From assembly GCA_024345305.1 (NCBI GenBank), contig BRON01000006.1, forward strand, positions 868,001-932,000: DNA of 64,000 nucleotides, read 5' to 3'. Positions 1 through 13,000 of this stretch are shown piece after piece. The notes below the pieces were generated by a model that was not told where the DNA came from, ran no database searches, and saw only the letters and a list, made by a program, of their open reading frames with translations. The translations under genes and the position numbers were made by a program. The stretch's first letter is position 1. The number at the start of each line of letters is the position of its first letter. Source of the stretch: Mrakia gelida (Eukaryota; Basidiomycota; Tremellomycetes; Cystofilobasidiales; Mrakiaceae).

Positions 1-792
1 AGGAATGGACATCACCGAGGGTCTCGAGGTCAAGATCCGACTCGGAAGCGTCTGGAAGGCCTCGCTAACAGAGCTGAGTGGTGGCCAACGGTCAGTCCAT
101 ATCTCGACGCCGCTCGCCTCTTCCTCCCTCGAGTCGCGTCCTCGAAATTCACTCCCTCCCCTTCTTCTTTTAGATCCCTCATCGCCCTCTCCCTCATCAT
201 GTCTCTCCTTCAGTTCAAGCCAGCTCCCATGTACATTCTCGACGAGATTGACGCCGCTCTGGATCTCTCGCACACTCAGCACATCGGTCAACTCTTCCGA
301 AACCGGTTCAAGGGATCTCAGTTCATCGTCGTCAGTCTCAAGGAGGGACTCTTCACCAACGCCAACGTTCTTTTCAAGGCCAAGGTGAGTAGTTTCGCTG
401 CCTCCTCGCACTCCCGTTCGCCAAACTCGTGCTGACTCTCCGTTCCTCGTCGTCTTTGCCAGTTCATCGATGGAACATCCACCGTCGAGGTTCGTCTCCC
501 TTCCCCTCTCTCTCTTCCATCCTCCCTCGTTCTCGTCTTCTGACCCTGCTGCTTCCGACTCTCACAGAGAACCGCCACCCGTTCAAGCAACGCCTTCCAC
601 CAACAACGACCCGCCGTCTCTGCGAGGAAGGGAGGAAAGGAGAACACGTCCATCGCGACCGTCGCCGCTGGAGACGACGAGGAGGACGAGGACGCTGGGT
701 TCTCGCAGGAGTACAGCCAGTTCTCGGATCCTGGGAAGGGAAAGAAGACCCCTACTGCGGCGGCGAGTAGGAGACCTTTAGTTGGGAGGTAG
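1..792 (+). CDS. SMC2: SMC2 condensin subunit, C-terminal part (5' end outside window)
   Basis: C-terminal head of the condensin ATPase SMC2, which with SMC4 compacts mitotic chromosomes. Four exons are readable: 1-90, 174-384, 463-489 and 568-792. Joining exons 1 and 2 restores the ABC signature [16 protein letters not shown], followed by Walker B and D-loop [16 protein letters not shown] and the family motif [20 protein letters not shown]. That wording, especially SLKEG and the FIDGTSTV block, points to SMC2 rather than SMC1, 3 or 4. The last exon encodes an acidic, low-complexity tail ending at TAG 790-792. Introns begin GTCAGT, GTGAGT or GTTCGT and are 78-83 nt; the one at 385-462 has a clear GCTGAC branch site. 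The N-terminal head, coiled coils and hinge are upstream of the window. Confidence 0.95.
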
Positions 793-1140
793 GCAGAGTT
801 TTTCTTAGTGTGGGTTGGGTTTCGTTTCGCTCCGCTCGGGTTTCGTTCTTCGTTTTTTCGCTCTCTCTCTCTCTCTCTCTCGTTTCTTTCAACTTTCTCT
901 CTTCTCTTCTCTTCTCTTCTCTTCTCGTTCGGCTCGATTGTATTTACATTTCTCACTTCACTGGAAGGGTCTCTATGAACGAAACAACAACAACACCAAC
1001 AGCACACAAGGACAAAGGGACTGCGGCAAGCTGTCGTCGAAACGCGTCCTTCTGTCTCGCACGCGAAGGGAAATGAGCTCCACCCAAACGTCCTTCCTCC
1101 CCTTCCCTTCCTCCCTTCCCCCTTCCCATCGATTGAGAGG
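793..1140. other. Intergenic spacer between SMC2 and DNA ligase I
   Basis: Holds the SMC2 3' flank and the ligase 5' flank, both genes pointing the same way. Visible structure: a CT dinucleotide run near 857-880, a TCTCT pentamer run near 896-926, and an ACGCGT site near 1,042. An MluI-type box 100 bp upstream of a DNA ligase start is what MBF-controlled S-phase genes carry in yeasts, so it may be a real cell-cycle element, but the hexamer is common throughout this window. Confidence 0.5.
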
Positions 1141-4100
1141 ATGTCCAAGCAATCGACCTTGTTCAAGCACATCACAGGGGTGAAACCTCTTCCTGAGCAG
1201 CAGAGTACCCTCGATAAGGCTATGTTCAGTAAGAAGAAGAAGGAGGAGGGTGGAGGTGAGGAGAAGAAGGGGAAGGAGGAGGTGGAAGGAGGTGGAGCTG
1301 ATGTTGAGATGGTTGAGGTGGAAGGTCAGTTCAGTCTGAGTGCGAGCTGCTTAGGTGGGGGAGACAGTGGAGAGCTGATTGTTGTTGTTGTTTTGATTTC
1401 TCGGTTTTCAAGACTCTCCTGTAAAGAAGAAGCAACAGCCCAAGAAACGAATCGCTCAGGTCAACTCGTCCGAGGAGGAGGTTGAGGTCGTTCCTTCCGC
1501 TTCTGCTTCGTCGTCCAAGGGTCAGTCTCATGCTCTCTCGACCTTGTATGTGTAGATCCGCTCGCCGCAGCTGACCTCCTCCCTCCTCGGTCGTTTCCCT
1601 GCAGCCAACCCTACTCCCTCCCCTTCCAAAGCCTCCTCCTCGTCGAAACCCACCGTTCATCCCTTCTTCTCCCCCGTGAAAGCGAAACCCAAAACGCAAC
1701 CTCGACCTTCGTTCAAATCCGACAAGGACAACAAACCTCAGAAGAAGAAGAAGATCAACGAGGACGCTCAACCTTCTCAAGCCAAGAAAGCCAGGAAGGA
1801 GGAGGTCATCCCTTCCTCGGACGAGGACGAGGAGATGGTCTCCACCACTGACAAGAAGGGCAAAGGGAAGCTCGTTTCCAAGAAGCAGAGGAAGGAGCAG
1901 GAGGAGGAGGAGGAGTTGGAGAATGCTCCTAGTGATGGAGAGGACGAGAAGGATGACGATGACGAGGGGAGTGAGTCGGAGGGGGAGAGTGAAGTGGAGG
2001 AAGCAGTCGCGAAGAAGGTGAGCTTCCCCCGTTTGTCCTTCTTGGTGCTGGAGGGAGAGCTGACTCGCCTTTCTCGATGATCCTGTCATTCGGCAGGCCG
2101 CTTCAACCATGTTCGTCCCTATCACCTTCTCCCTTCCATCCTCGCCCTCGTTCATCGACAAACGAAACCTCGAGCTCACCTCCCTTCCCCTCCTCCCTTC
2201 TCCCTCTTCCCCCTCCCCCTCCAGCGCCAAACTCGCTACCAAGAAAGCCATGCAAGCAACGACCGACTACCCCGTCTGGACTACTTCTCAAGCGTGAGTC
2301 TTCTTGTTCCACCCATCCCTTCGCTCCACCTCTCTCCTTCGCTCCCTCATCTTCTCTCGCTCACTCCTCCCTCGCGTCCTCCTCCCTTCGTTCGTTTACC
2401 CTTCAGCGTCCCCTACGCCGCCCTCGTCAAATGCTTCACCAAGATCGAATCCACCTCCAGCAGACTCGAAATCATCTCCTACCTCACTCAGTTCCTCCTC
2501 CTCGTCATCCAACGTGCTGGAGCCGCCGTCGACGACAAGGACGCGAAGGGGAAAGGGAAAGCGAAGGATGGGTTGGGAGCGGCAGAGAACGTGTTGAAGG
2601 TGGTTTATCTCTCGATTAATCGAGTGAGTATCCTCCAGTCGGCCTCGATCTTTCTTCTTTGGTGTGGCGTGGGTTGGGAGGGGAGATGGGGAGGGTAGTG
2701 GGAGGAAGGGAGAGAGCGAAGAGAGAGCTGACTCGTTTCGTTTTCCTCCCCCTCGCGCCGTTTTCGTCATGCCAGCTCTGCCCCGACTACGTCGGACTCG
2801 AACTCGGACTGGGAGAGGCTCTGTTGGTCAAGGCTATCGCGGAGAGTACAGGGAGACTTCCAGCCAAGATCAAGGCGGATTACAAGAAGGAAGGGGATTT
2901 GGGACTCGTCGCGATGGTGAGTTTTCCCTCCCCTTCCTTTGGTTCGCTTCGCTCGCTTGCTCGCTTGACGATGGGATGGGAGAGAGGGCTTGGGTCGATG
3001 GTTGTGAGGGGAGTAGAGGCTGGAAGGGATGGGATGTTGGTTGGAGCAAGGGTCTGGAACGAGACGAGACGAGAGGGGACTAACGCTGACGCGACCTTTT
3101 CTTCGTTCTCGGTTGATTTCGAACGATCTAGCTCTCTCGAAAGTCGCAACCGACGCTCACGCTCTGGAAACCTACTCCTCTCACCGTCCCTTTCGTGTTC
3201 AACAAGGTCACCGAGATCGCAAAGACGTCAGGTCAGAACGTGAGTCGGCTTTCGTCTCTCCATCCCTTCGCGTCCTCGTTCATCGTCGCTGACTCTCCTT
3301 CTTCCCTCCCTTTCCTTCCTCCGGCAACCGCTTCTCCCCAGTCCACCACTCGAAAGATTGGGATCATCAACCGACTGTTCTCGGCGTCGGAAGGAGAGGA
3401 AGCCAAGTTCCTCATTCGAAGTCTGGAAGGGAAGCTGAGGATTCGACTGGCCGAGAAGAGTGTGATCGTCGCGTTGGCGAACGCTGTGGTGCTTTCGAGG
3501 AATGGTGAGTGCGAGGGCGAGGCCGGGTGGGGTGAGTGGCTAGGTGGGGGCTGGCGGCTGGGGTGCTATGGGGGGATGGAACGGAGAAGGACGAAGAGAA
3601 CGAAGACGGAACGACGAAACTGACTCGACCTTCGCTCTTCGTCCTTCGATTCTTTCACAGCCGACAAGAACCTCTTGCCGGAGAAGATGCAGACGCTGTT
3701 GACTCAGGGAGTGGAGATCGTCAAGCAGGTTTACTCGTGAGTCGCTCTTCTTCGTTCGTTCTCTCGGATCGACATCGAGTCAAGTCGCGTCGAAACTGAC
3801 CTTGCTTTCCTCTTTCGATCTCACGAACGCAGGGAACTCCCCAACCTCGATCTCATCATTCCAGCTCTTCTTCGAGTCGGAGTCGAGGGTCTTCACAACG
3901 AGTGCAAGCTTACTCCTGGTAGGTCGAGTCGCGCTTTCCTCCTTCCCTCGTTCCCCTCTTGCTCGCGCTGACTCATTTCCCCTTCCCTTCGCTAGGTGTC
4001 CCTCTCAAGCCCATGCTCGCCAAACCCACCAAGGCCATCACCGAGGTTCTCGATCGATTCGAAGGCAAGAAGTTCACGTGCGAGTACAAGTACGACGGAG

Positions 4101-5817
4101 AGCGAGCTCAGGTTTGTTGTCGATTTCGTTTCGCGTCGACGAGTTCGGAGGGGAGACGACGAGGACGAGGCTGACCCCCCCTCTTTCGTTCGATGGATCG
4201 ATGAACAGATTCATCGAGAAGCCAACGGAACTTTCACCGTCTTCAGTCGAAACTCGGAGAACATGAGTGTCAAGTACCCTGATCTGATGGTTCAACTGCC
4301 GAGGGTTCGTTCGCGTCCTCTTCTTCCTTCTCTCCCTCCTTCTTCGCCCGCTCAGCCGCCAGCTGACCCACCCTCGTCTCATTTTCTTCTTCGGGTCCAC
4401 AGTGCATGAAGGGAGACACTCGAGACTTCGTTCTCGACTGCGAAGCCGTCGCTTGGGATCCCGTCGAGAAGAAGCTCCTTCCGTTCCAGGAGCTCAGCAG
4501 GAGGAAGAGGAAGGACGTCAAGATCGAGGATATCAAGGTCAAGGTCCTCCTGTTCGCTTTCGACATTCTCTACCTCAATGGAGAGGTGAGTCACGTTTCT
4601 CTCCTCCCCTTCTCGTCGAGCCTCTTTCTTTCGTTCGAGACGACGCGGACTGACGATCCTCTCCTCCCTCCGTCGGTAATCGTCGTCTTCAGCCCCTCCT
4701 CCAAAAACAACTTCACGAACGACGAAAACTGCTCCACGACCACTTCACCGAGGTCGAGGGAGAGTTCGCGTTCGCCAAGAGCTCGGATGGAGAGACGTCG
4801 GATGAGATCCAGGCGTTCTTGGAGGAGAGTGTGAAGGACTCGTGCGAAGGGTTGATGGTCAAAATGCTGGAAACGGAGGATTCGACGTACGAGCCTAGTA
4901 GGAGGAGTATGAACTGGTTGAAGGTCAGTCTCAATCGCTTCTTCGTTTTTGACGCGTCGAGGGCGACTCGAGGCTGACCTCTTCTTTTCCCTCCCTCCCC
5001 TTCCCACTCCGTCTCACCTTCCCTCCCTCCCCCCCTCCCTCCTTCCCACCACCCACTCCTCCCACCCCCACCTCACCAGCTCAAAAAGGACTACCTCTCC
5101 GGCATCGGAGACTCGCTCGACCTCGTCGTCGTCGGAGCATACAACGGTCGAGGGAAACGAACCAAAGTCTACGGAGCCTTCCTCCTCGCCTGCTTCGATC
5201 CGGACACCGAACAGTTCCAAACCATCTGCAAGATCGGAACAGGGTTCTCGGACGAGATCCTCGAGACTCACTACGAGGCGTTGAAGGAGTTGGAGACGCC
5301 TAGTGGACCGAGGAAGGATATTCAGGTCGGAGGAGCGAACCCGGACGTTTGGTTCAAGCCGAAGATCGTGTGGGAGGTGTTGACGGCGGATTTGAGTTTG
5401 AGTCCGATCTACACGGCTGCGAAGGGATTGGTGAGTTGACTGGATCTTTCTATGTTCCCGTGTGGAGGAGGAGCGCGAAACGAATCGAGAACTGACGCGT
5501 CCTCCCTCCTTCCTCTCTCCTTTCTCCTCCTCCACAACGCAGGCCGGCGAACGAGGAATCTCCCTTCGATTCCCTAGGTTCCTCCGAGTTCGAGACGACA
5601 AGGACGCCGATCAGGCTACGTCGGGAGAGCAGGTCAGTCGTCTTCCCTCAGCTTTCTACCCTCCCTCTCGTCTCACGCCCCTCGATCCTGACCGTTCTCA
5701 ACCTCTTCTTGCTGCTGTTTTGTTTGTTAGATCGCCGAAATGTACGAAGCTCAAGCTGTCGTCTCGAGTGGGAAGAAGGGAGGGGCTGGAGGTGGGGGGG
5801 ATGGGTTCTGGTGAGGG
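1141..5817 (+). CDS. LIG1: DNA ligase I (ATP-dependent), multi-exon
   Basis: Replicative ATP-dependent DNA ligase that seals Okazaki fragments and repair nicks. The ATG at 1141 opens a disordered, Lys/Glu-rich N-terminal region (exons 1141-1324, 1413-1520, 1605-2017 and on) with a QSTLFKHI stretch that may be a weak PCNA-binding box. Next come the DNA-binding domain ([10 protein letters not shown]..., [12 protein letters not shown]), then the nucleotidyltransferase core with motif I EYKYDGER (catalytic Lys codon at 4088-4090), motif [11 protein letters not shown], motif IV EGLMVK and motif V WLKLKKDYL, and the OB domain with [12 protein letters not shown]. The stop is TGA 5815-5817. About fifteen introns of 60-115 nt separate the exons, nearly all starting GTGAGT with RCTGAC branch sites. 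Family order and motifs are complete, so the gene looks functional. The N-terminal exon joins are less certain than the core. Confidence 0.95.
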
Positions 5818-6300
5818 AGTCGCGTCTTCGTCGTTTCGTATTCCTTTCGTTCGCCTTAGTCGATTCAGTTTCGCTCCCTCTACATATGTCACTCTTAGTA
5901 TCAGCACTACATTTTCCTCTCTCTCCATCTTACGAGCCTCTTTCTCGAGGTATTACACCAAAGACATCCAGTGGGCCCTCGAGTCGAGACGCGTCGAGTC
6001 AAGTTGAGTCGAGTCGGTCTTCTTTGAGCTTCGCTGCTCTGGGACGCATGGATGCTTTGAGTTTGATCCGTCGATGATGACTTGAAGTGTATGCCAGTGC
6101 GGGCAGACCTATAGACTTTGTGCGAACGCAGCATCTCCCACATCGATCCCATCGTCCGTCGCCCCGTCTTTGTCGAGGACGGGAGCAAGTCAAAGCGTTT
6201 GTCTCTCGACTGGTCAATATAGAGGAGGAAATGAAACTCAAATAGAGCCAGGTTTTTCCTTTGAACACTGCCCGCCCGAGCTGAGAAGGTGGAGAAGGGA
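5818..6300. other. Ligase 3' flank, no gene seen
   Basis: AT-richer 3' UTR-like sequence follows the ligase stop. A run of GAGTC/GTCGA units surrounds the ACGCGT site at 5989-5994. Open frames here are short, lack conserved wording and overlap on both strands. I see no gene. Confidence 0.5.
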
Positions 6301-6959
6301 CGAAACGGCCGCGACGAAGAAAAGCACGACGCGTCCCTTTTTGGGGTCGTCAGAGTTTAAGATTGATCGCTGAGAGGTACAGAAGAGCATCGCGGTAAAG
6401 CCTATGAGAAAGACACGCTTTTTCCTCCTCCTTGGAATCCTTGGAACGAACAAGAAGACGAGCCTGGTACTACTCGAGCATCAACAAACACAAAGTTGCC
6501 GCCGACGCGCCAGAAGATCACTCCGTCTCCTTCTTCCAGCCGAAGCAACAAGCCCGGAGCTGAATCATAGTTCTAGTATCTGACTTTCTAGATGATTACA
6601 GATAGAGTAAGCAGATGTCCTCGACCTCAGAGAAAGAGCAAGCAACCAGCGATGCACAGAGACAGGAAAACAGATCAAGCAAGGACTTCGGGAGCGTCCC
6701 TCCTGGACGGCTCAAATATGCCTCTCTGTAGATTGAGGTATATGACAACGCGAAAGGGAACATCTCAGAAGAGGGTAGAGGTGAGAACGTGAAAAGAGGT
6801 GAGAGGAATAAACAGCAGAGAGAAAAGCCGGTGCGTCGACTCTTGAGCCGCCTTGAGCCGCGAGGAAGAGAAATCAGTTCACCTGTTGTTGATGTCTCAA
6901 CGGGGGTGACCGATCTCATCCACCGCTGCCCAAGGAGAGAAGATGCTTCCCCAGAAGAG

Positions 6960-8450
6960 CAAGGCACTTGCTTTGAAAAGAAAGCAAGAAAGATGGCTCG
7001 GGCTCGATCTCTGAGTCGACGCGTCGACCTGCTCTCAATTCTCAAACCACCTGTTTGGAGGGTTTGGAGAGAAGTGAGAGCGTGACGACTACGTGTGCTC
7101 AGAGAATGAGAGCTGAAATGAAAGACAAGAGAAGATGGAGGAGATAACAACGGTGGAAGAAGGAGAGAAGAAGAACGCGACACGACTTAACTTCTGATCG
7201 TCCCTCTTCAGTCGCTTGCTGGCTCCATCCTGATGTAGAGCGGAGATTGAGAGTGACTGCAGAGGCTGCTGCTCAGAGGATACATTAGGAAGCACCGAGA
7301 ATGCAGGAAGAAAGGAAATGAAAAGTCAACCCGTGCGACCTGCAGACGACGCGTCTCTCCCGCTCTCTTCCTCCGCCTCACAGCGCTTCAAAGCCGCGGA
7401 TAAGAGCGAGAGCGACGACAAAGAGAGACGTCTCAGAGGAAGCAGGGAAGAAAAGGGAGAGTTTATCGCGGGTGAAAGACGGCCAAGATGAAAAGAAAGG
7501 GACAAAAACGCGACGCGTCGTTCAACTTCTGGAGTAATCGGTCAGCTGCTCTCAGTGCTCCAGCTTCAGGTGGGGGTCTGAGAGCAGCGCACCAGCACCA
7601 ACCAGAGGAGGAAGAGCTTTAGAGTATAAGAGGTTGAAAGCAAAGCGGTAACGGAACACAATGGGGACTCAGCGCTGCTCGGCCCCAAAATTAGCCGGGA
7701 GGAGGCTTCTTCTCCAAGCCAAGATCCCATCTAGCATTCACAGAACCCACCATAGCGAAATCAGCGTGAGGGCGCCGTGGTGGATGGTGTGGAGGAGAGG
7801 GGACGAATGGTTGAAGGCGTAGAAAGCGGGAGGGAGACGGCGCGGCGTGTCATAGATCTACCTCGTCTCCCTTCGATAGCTCCGTTTTGCTCTCCTTCCC
7901 GCTCTTCCTCTCAAACGTCTATACCCCCACCGCACCACCTCCGCTACATCTAGACCAAAATAGGTTCGAGTCTGGTCGGAATGGATGGCATGTCAGGAGA
8001 CGAGGGGATAAGGAGGAAGAGAGGAGATGAGATGACCCGACAATGAAGAAGAGCAAGAGGAGAAAGGGAGAAGAGAGAGAGACAGCGATGAAGATAGGGA
8101 TGGAAAGGAGAGGGTAATCAAGACGCCCTGAAGTAGAGGTAGAAGAGGGAAAGAAAAGGGAAAGGAACGAAGGAAGATAGTGAGTGACGCGTCGCTCGTC
8201 TCGTTCTTCGTCGAACAGATATACTTTGACTGCTGTCTTGAAGACTGCTCTGAACCGAGATCCGCCGGTGTTCTGGTTCCAAACTATCCAAAGCAGCGCA
8301 GAGATCTTAGAGGAGCATGCTCGGGAAGCGATGGATTGGGTGAGGGACGCGTCGGCGGACGAGGGATTGAAAGATGGTGAGAAGGGGAGGGAGAGGAGAG
8401 GTTTGAAACAAGAGAGGAAGGTGAGAGAAATAGAAGGCATAGATGGACCT
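6960..8450 (-). repeat. Inverted copy of the GACGCGTC-rich segmental repeat
   Basis: Read on the minus strand, 8420 down to 7920 aligns by eye with the + strand at 13,930-14,400 and 16,790-17,020: pyrimidine-rich TCTC blocks, a CCATCTTTCAATCCCTCGTC-like line, then CGAGACGAGCGACGCGTCACTCAC. Minus-strand 7520-7330 likewise matches + strand 15,000-15,180, with ACGCGTCGCG followed some 160 bp on by GAGACGCGTCGTC. Order of shared blocks is kept, so this is one block turned round relative to its neighbours. It has no coding frame with conserved residues. The left limit is vague; sequence between 6300 and 6960 has the same composition but no alignable match that I could confirm. Confidence 0.65.
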
Positions 8451-8599
8451 TGTATCATGGTAACGGACTCAGGTATCTCACTCAGTCAATAATTGATGCT
8501 GCGGCTCGAAGAGAACCGAACAAAGTTGACGGTGTCGACCCGTCCGCCCTCGGACCAAGAAGGTTTTTGTTCTAAGGATGATTTCCTGAGCCGTGAGCT

Positions 8600-10060
8600 T
8601 GAACCGAGAGACAGATCCATGCAGGAGCTTACTCTCGGGCTCAACCTCGGACTCTCAGGAAACGAGCTTCATCGCTCTCAACATGAGTCGCGACGCGTCG
8701 AGCGTCTGACTTCTTTGTTTTTTTCGCCCCCCCTCCTCCCCGCCCCCCGCTTTTTCTTCGTCCTCTCCTGTGTGTTCAAACCTGGAGCGGTTTCCGAAGA
8801 TATGGACACAAAAGCGAGACGAGGGAAGCGACCGTGTAGAGGTTAGCGGACAGTAGTCCGTTTTACGACCCTCGTAGACGCGACGCAACGACGCAAAGTT
8901 TTTCTCGCTCCTAATTGACTTGACAATTCCATCTCCGGCTTGCGAGCTCTACTACTCAAGAAGCTCGAAACCCCATCGGTTCCATAACCTCTTGCCCGCT
9001 TCAAAATGAACCTGGACGTCCGCTTTGAGCTGACCTCAAACGGCCATGCCATCATTTCCTCCCCTCCTCCCTTTCCCTTCGCATTCCCCTCCCTCTCTCC
9101 ACCAGGAGCGCCAGTCTCTTTTCAGGAGCCCCTTCCAGCTGCTGATCGTCGCTTCATGCATACATCGTGAGTGAATGGCTCGAACGAATAAGGAGGAAGA
9201 GAAGGAAGGAAGGGAGCGAAGTCGAGGTTGAGCTGACGACGACCTTTCTTTCCTTCCTTCTCGTCGTCGCGGCTTCGTTTTCACTCCTTCGATGTGGACT
9301 CTCGTATTGTACTGCAAGGTATCTCAGTTCGGTTTTGGGGTGGATGCTGTGAGTGGATGGCTCGAACGACGAGGGAGGGGAGGGAGGGAAGGACGGAAGC
9401 TGTGGAGCGAGCTTGCACGAGAGCGATGGAGAGGAGAGCTGACTCTCTTCTTCTCCTTTCGTTCGTTTCCTTTTCTCGCCTCTTCTGCAAACTTCGCCTC
9501 GCCTCGCCTCAGTGCCTCTCCTGTCACCAAAGCTTCTAGACCCGTCGGTCTTCCTCGCTGCATCGACGTCGTTCGGTCGCTCTTTCGACGTCGAGCTCGC
9601 TCCTTTCTTCCCTTCCCTCGCTCCATCGACGCCTCCTCGCTCTCATCAGCTCCATCCACTTCCGTGCGGCAGGAAGGGGAACGAGCTGATGACGGTTGCT
9701 GGTGCCGTCAATATGGCGTTGGGAAGGATGGGGTCAGTCGTTCGAGCAAGAAACGGAGGAGGGAGGGTACGTTGAGCTCGACCGTCAGCTCCCATCTTCA
9801 CTCCTTCTCTCTCTCTCTCTCCCTCTCTCTTTCCCTCTCTCCCCTGTCTTGTATATCTCCTCCTCCTCGTCTCTAGGTCTCCGGATGGAGAGGAGCGGTA
9901 GAAAGTCGGACGAAGTAGTAGTCCGTGTTTCATCTCATCCTCCCATCCACTTCAACTTCCACGGGCGACGAGACACGAGGGATCGTTCAACCCTTCTTTC
10001 GGGACTTTCTCCCTGGTCCTTCGTCACTCCCTACCTCTCGACGCCAGACTAAGAGTCTTG
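8600..10060 (+). repeat. Segmental repeat, partial direct copy A
   Basis: Direct copy lacking the first part of the unit. Shared landmarks with the next two copies are a GATATGGACACAAAAGCGAGA line (near 8800), a line reading TAACCTCTTGCCCGCTTC then GAGCTGACCTCAAACGGCCA (near 8990-9040), two GTGAGTGRATGGCTCGAACG blocks (9168 and 9351), a TCGTTCGGTCGCTCTTTCGACG line (near 9570), and GTCAGTCGTTCGAGCAAG (near 9733). No protein-coding signal survives. The GTGAGT and CTGAC spacing in several blocks resembles introns, so the ancestor may have been transcribed. Confidence 0.65.
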
Positions 10061-13000
10061 TACGTGGGTAGGTGGTGAGGAACGGAGGGAGTGGGAGATC
10101 GGTCTCAAGAGAAGGCGACGAGGGAGTGAGTGATGACGCGAGCTCGATCTTCGTTCACTCCTCTTTTTCCTTTCGTTCCCTGCCTTTCTTCTTCTCTCTA
10201 CATCTCTCCTTACATTTGACTTTCCTTCAGCCTCACCCTCTCTCTTTCTCTTTGTCCGTCCCAAACCTCTCCTTCTCCTCGCCCCTCTCTCGCCATCTCT
10301 CGACCCTTCGCCCACCAACGCCGCCTGACTCTTCACACATCACACCGTATCTTCGTTTATTGAGCGATCACCGGTGAAGATGTGCTGGCAGGCTCAGCTG
10401 GTGGCTGTCGGCTCAGAGTAGTCGTCCATACGGGAGAAGAAGCGTCCTTGCTCGAAAGCGAGCGAGACGCGCGACGCGTCACTCACTTCTCCTTCTTCGA
10501 TCCTTTCCCTCCTTTCCCTCCTTTCCCTCTCTTGTCTCCTCTCTTCTATCCTCCTTCTTCGCTCTCTCCTTTCCTTCTCTCTGTATCTTGACTTTTTATC
10601 CCTTCCTTTCCTGTCGTCGTCGCGTCGTCTCATCTGCTCTTTTTCTTTGACTCTTTATCCCGCCGTCTCTCCCCTCGCCATCCATTCCGGCAGGAGCTAG
10701 GCTTGATGCCAGTCTGGGTGGGCGGGCTGGAAGGTAACGGGATGTTGGGATGGAGAGGAAAAACAAGGGGAAGAAGAACAAGATGAGAGCTGTTAGAGGA
10801 AGACGAGACGCGTCAATTTTAGTCGTTCCTTCAACGCGCCCCTCGCTCGCTCTCTCGCAACGCTTTGTCTCTTCTTCATCCTTTTCGAGGTTGGTCCTCC
10901 CAAAACTTTGTCTCTCTTTCTCTCTATCATCCCCCGTATCCTTCTCTTCACAAGTCAAGACGCGTCGCGTCGTGAAACCGGCTTTGCGCTCCTCTTCAAC
11001 CCTTGATCCCATTTGGTCTTAACTGGCTACCACGATTGGGCTAGCGAGGAGTTTCGAGCCTCAGATGGTGTGTCGGTGTAGATCAACCGGGATCTCGGCT
11101 TAGAAAGGAGCTCTCCTCTTGCTCTCGTTCGGGAGGAGCCGCGTCAACCCTCCGCCGTCTTTCTTCCTTTCCTGTTTTTCACCGATCCACCCAGAAAATG
11201 CAAGTCCTCTGGGGTGACTCTGTGACGTCACTCTCGTCCCCTCCTCCCAGAAGCGTGTGAGAGCGACAGATCGGCAGTCCAGAGGTTGAGTTCGTAGACG
11301 CGTCAATTTTTTGTCTCGTTATTCTCACCGTCTTCTCTATATTCCCGCCCTCACTTTCGCGTCTCTGTCTGCCTTCTCAACCGTCGTTACGCCGGCCTCC
11401 TGGGAGGAAAAGAGCGGGTCAGACGCGTCGCTCAGAGGTGCCTCGCAACGACTCGCTCTGTCTGCCCTCTTTTTCTTCGTCTTTGATACGACCTTGATGA
11501 TATCGGCACCCCATCTGGGAATCGCCCATTGTGCGCTCTTGTTCTCCTGTTTGAAGAAGATGAGAAAGAAGGGCGCTCGAACGAAACCGATCAGAGGTCG
11601 CGTCGCGTCCGCTTTCCTTCTGCCTCTCACCTCTCCCTTATTGTCTTCCTTCCGATCGTGCGCTGTTCCTATGCTTCGGATCACTCGGACGCTCTAACTT
11701 CCGCAGATACCTCAACTGAGGGTAGCGGGAGTGGCACGAGCGGCTTTACGCGTCGACTCAGAGGTTGAACTCTGAGGCCACGTCTGTTTTCTCTCGCGTT
11801 GAGAGGATTTATCACGGTCACTCCCTGGATGATGTTGTCTTTCCCTGTAGGTCCGAAGCGCTTGAGACTCGGTCGCGCTTTAGCTTGACCGATTCCCTCC
11901 CGCACGACTCAGGAGTCAGCGCGTCGTCTTTCTTCCTCTTTCTCACTCTCTTCGTTCTTCCCTAACTCTCCTCACATTCTTCCTCTAGCTTCTTCTGAAT
12001 CGGGTCCCTCTCGACGGCTCATCTACCTCAATCTCCCAAGAGGTATCTGAGACGTCAGAGAGAGACGCGTCCAGAAGCTGTCTGGTTTTGTCTTCGATTG
12101 CTTTGCCCTCGCGTTATTTCCAGGGAGTCACATCTTCTGAGCCGAGGGCTGAGTGAAGGACTCGGTCTCCTCACATTTCGAGGGGCTTCAGACTCGATGC
12201 TCAGTCCAGCTCCAGAAGTTGTCGCTCCGCCTCAAAGGATGCGACGCGACGTGAAGTCGAGCACGACGCATTCTTTTCCACTCACTGAGTCCCCTTGAGT
12301 CAAGCTTACTTTCCTGGGGAACAAAGAAGGACCCGGGAGCGGCTGCTTACTCTACTTTCACTCCCGGGCCTGCCGTCAGCCTCTCAGGAAACAAGCCGAA
12401 GCGAATGGCGACGCGTCGAGCCTCATCTTGTTCTGCTCCTCCTTTTTTCGTCTCTCTCGCTCGCTCTTTTCCCTTACCCTTCGCTGTGGCCAGTCCAAGT
12501 CCCAGAGTAGTCTGCGATGATCTGGACACGAAAACGAGATAAGGAAAGAGCCTGCACGGAAGAGACCCTCATCTGTTTCTCATGTGAACAACGCGTCGAT
12601 GTTGAGTTTCGAGCCAGAAAGTCCGTTTCTTTTTCGCTTCTAGCATCTCCCATCTCACCTTCAGCTTTCCTAACGAGAGTGGGATGAAAAATCTACCGGT
12701 CACGTAACCTCTCCCTTCCTCCCCTTGCCTCCTCCTCAACTCGAAACGACCCTCGAGTTCGAGTTGACTTCAAGCGGCCATCATCCCCCTCTCTCCCTTT
12801 TCTCCTCTCCCTCAACCAGACAATCGAGACCACCAGCTGTTTTTTTAGGACTCTGTGTCGTGTTTCCAGTGAGTAGATTCTCCATTCAAAACGAAACGAA
12901 CGAAGGAAGGAACGACAAAGAAGAGAAGGAAGAGAACGAGTTGAGCTTGAGCTGACGTCGACCTTTCTTTCCTTCCTTCGTGTTTCGCTCGCTTTCCACC

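Noticed and set aside
318..2251. Long minus-strand open frames (285 and 306 codons) over SMC2 and LIG1
   Set aside because: They are antisense to exons and introns of well-supported genes and carry low-complexity Arg/Glu/Leu text.
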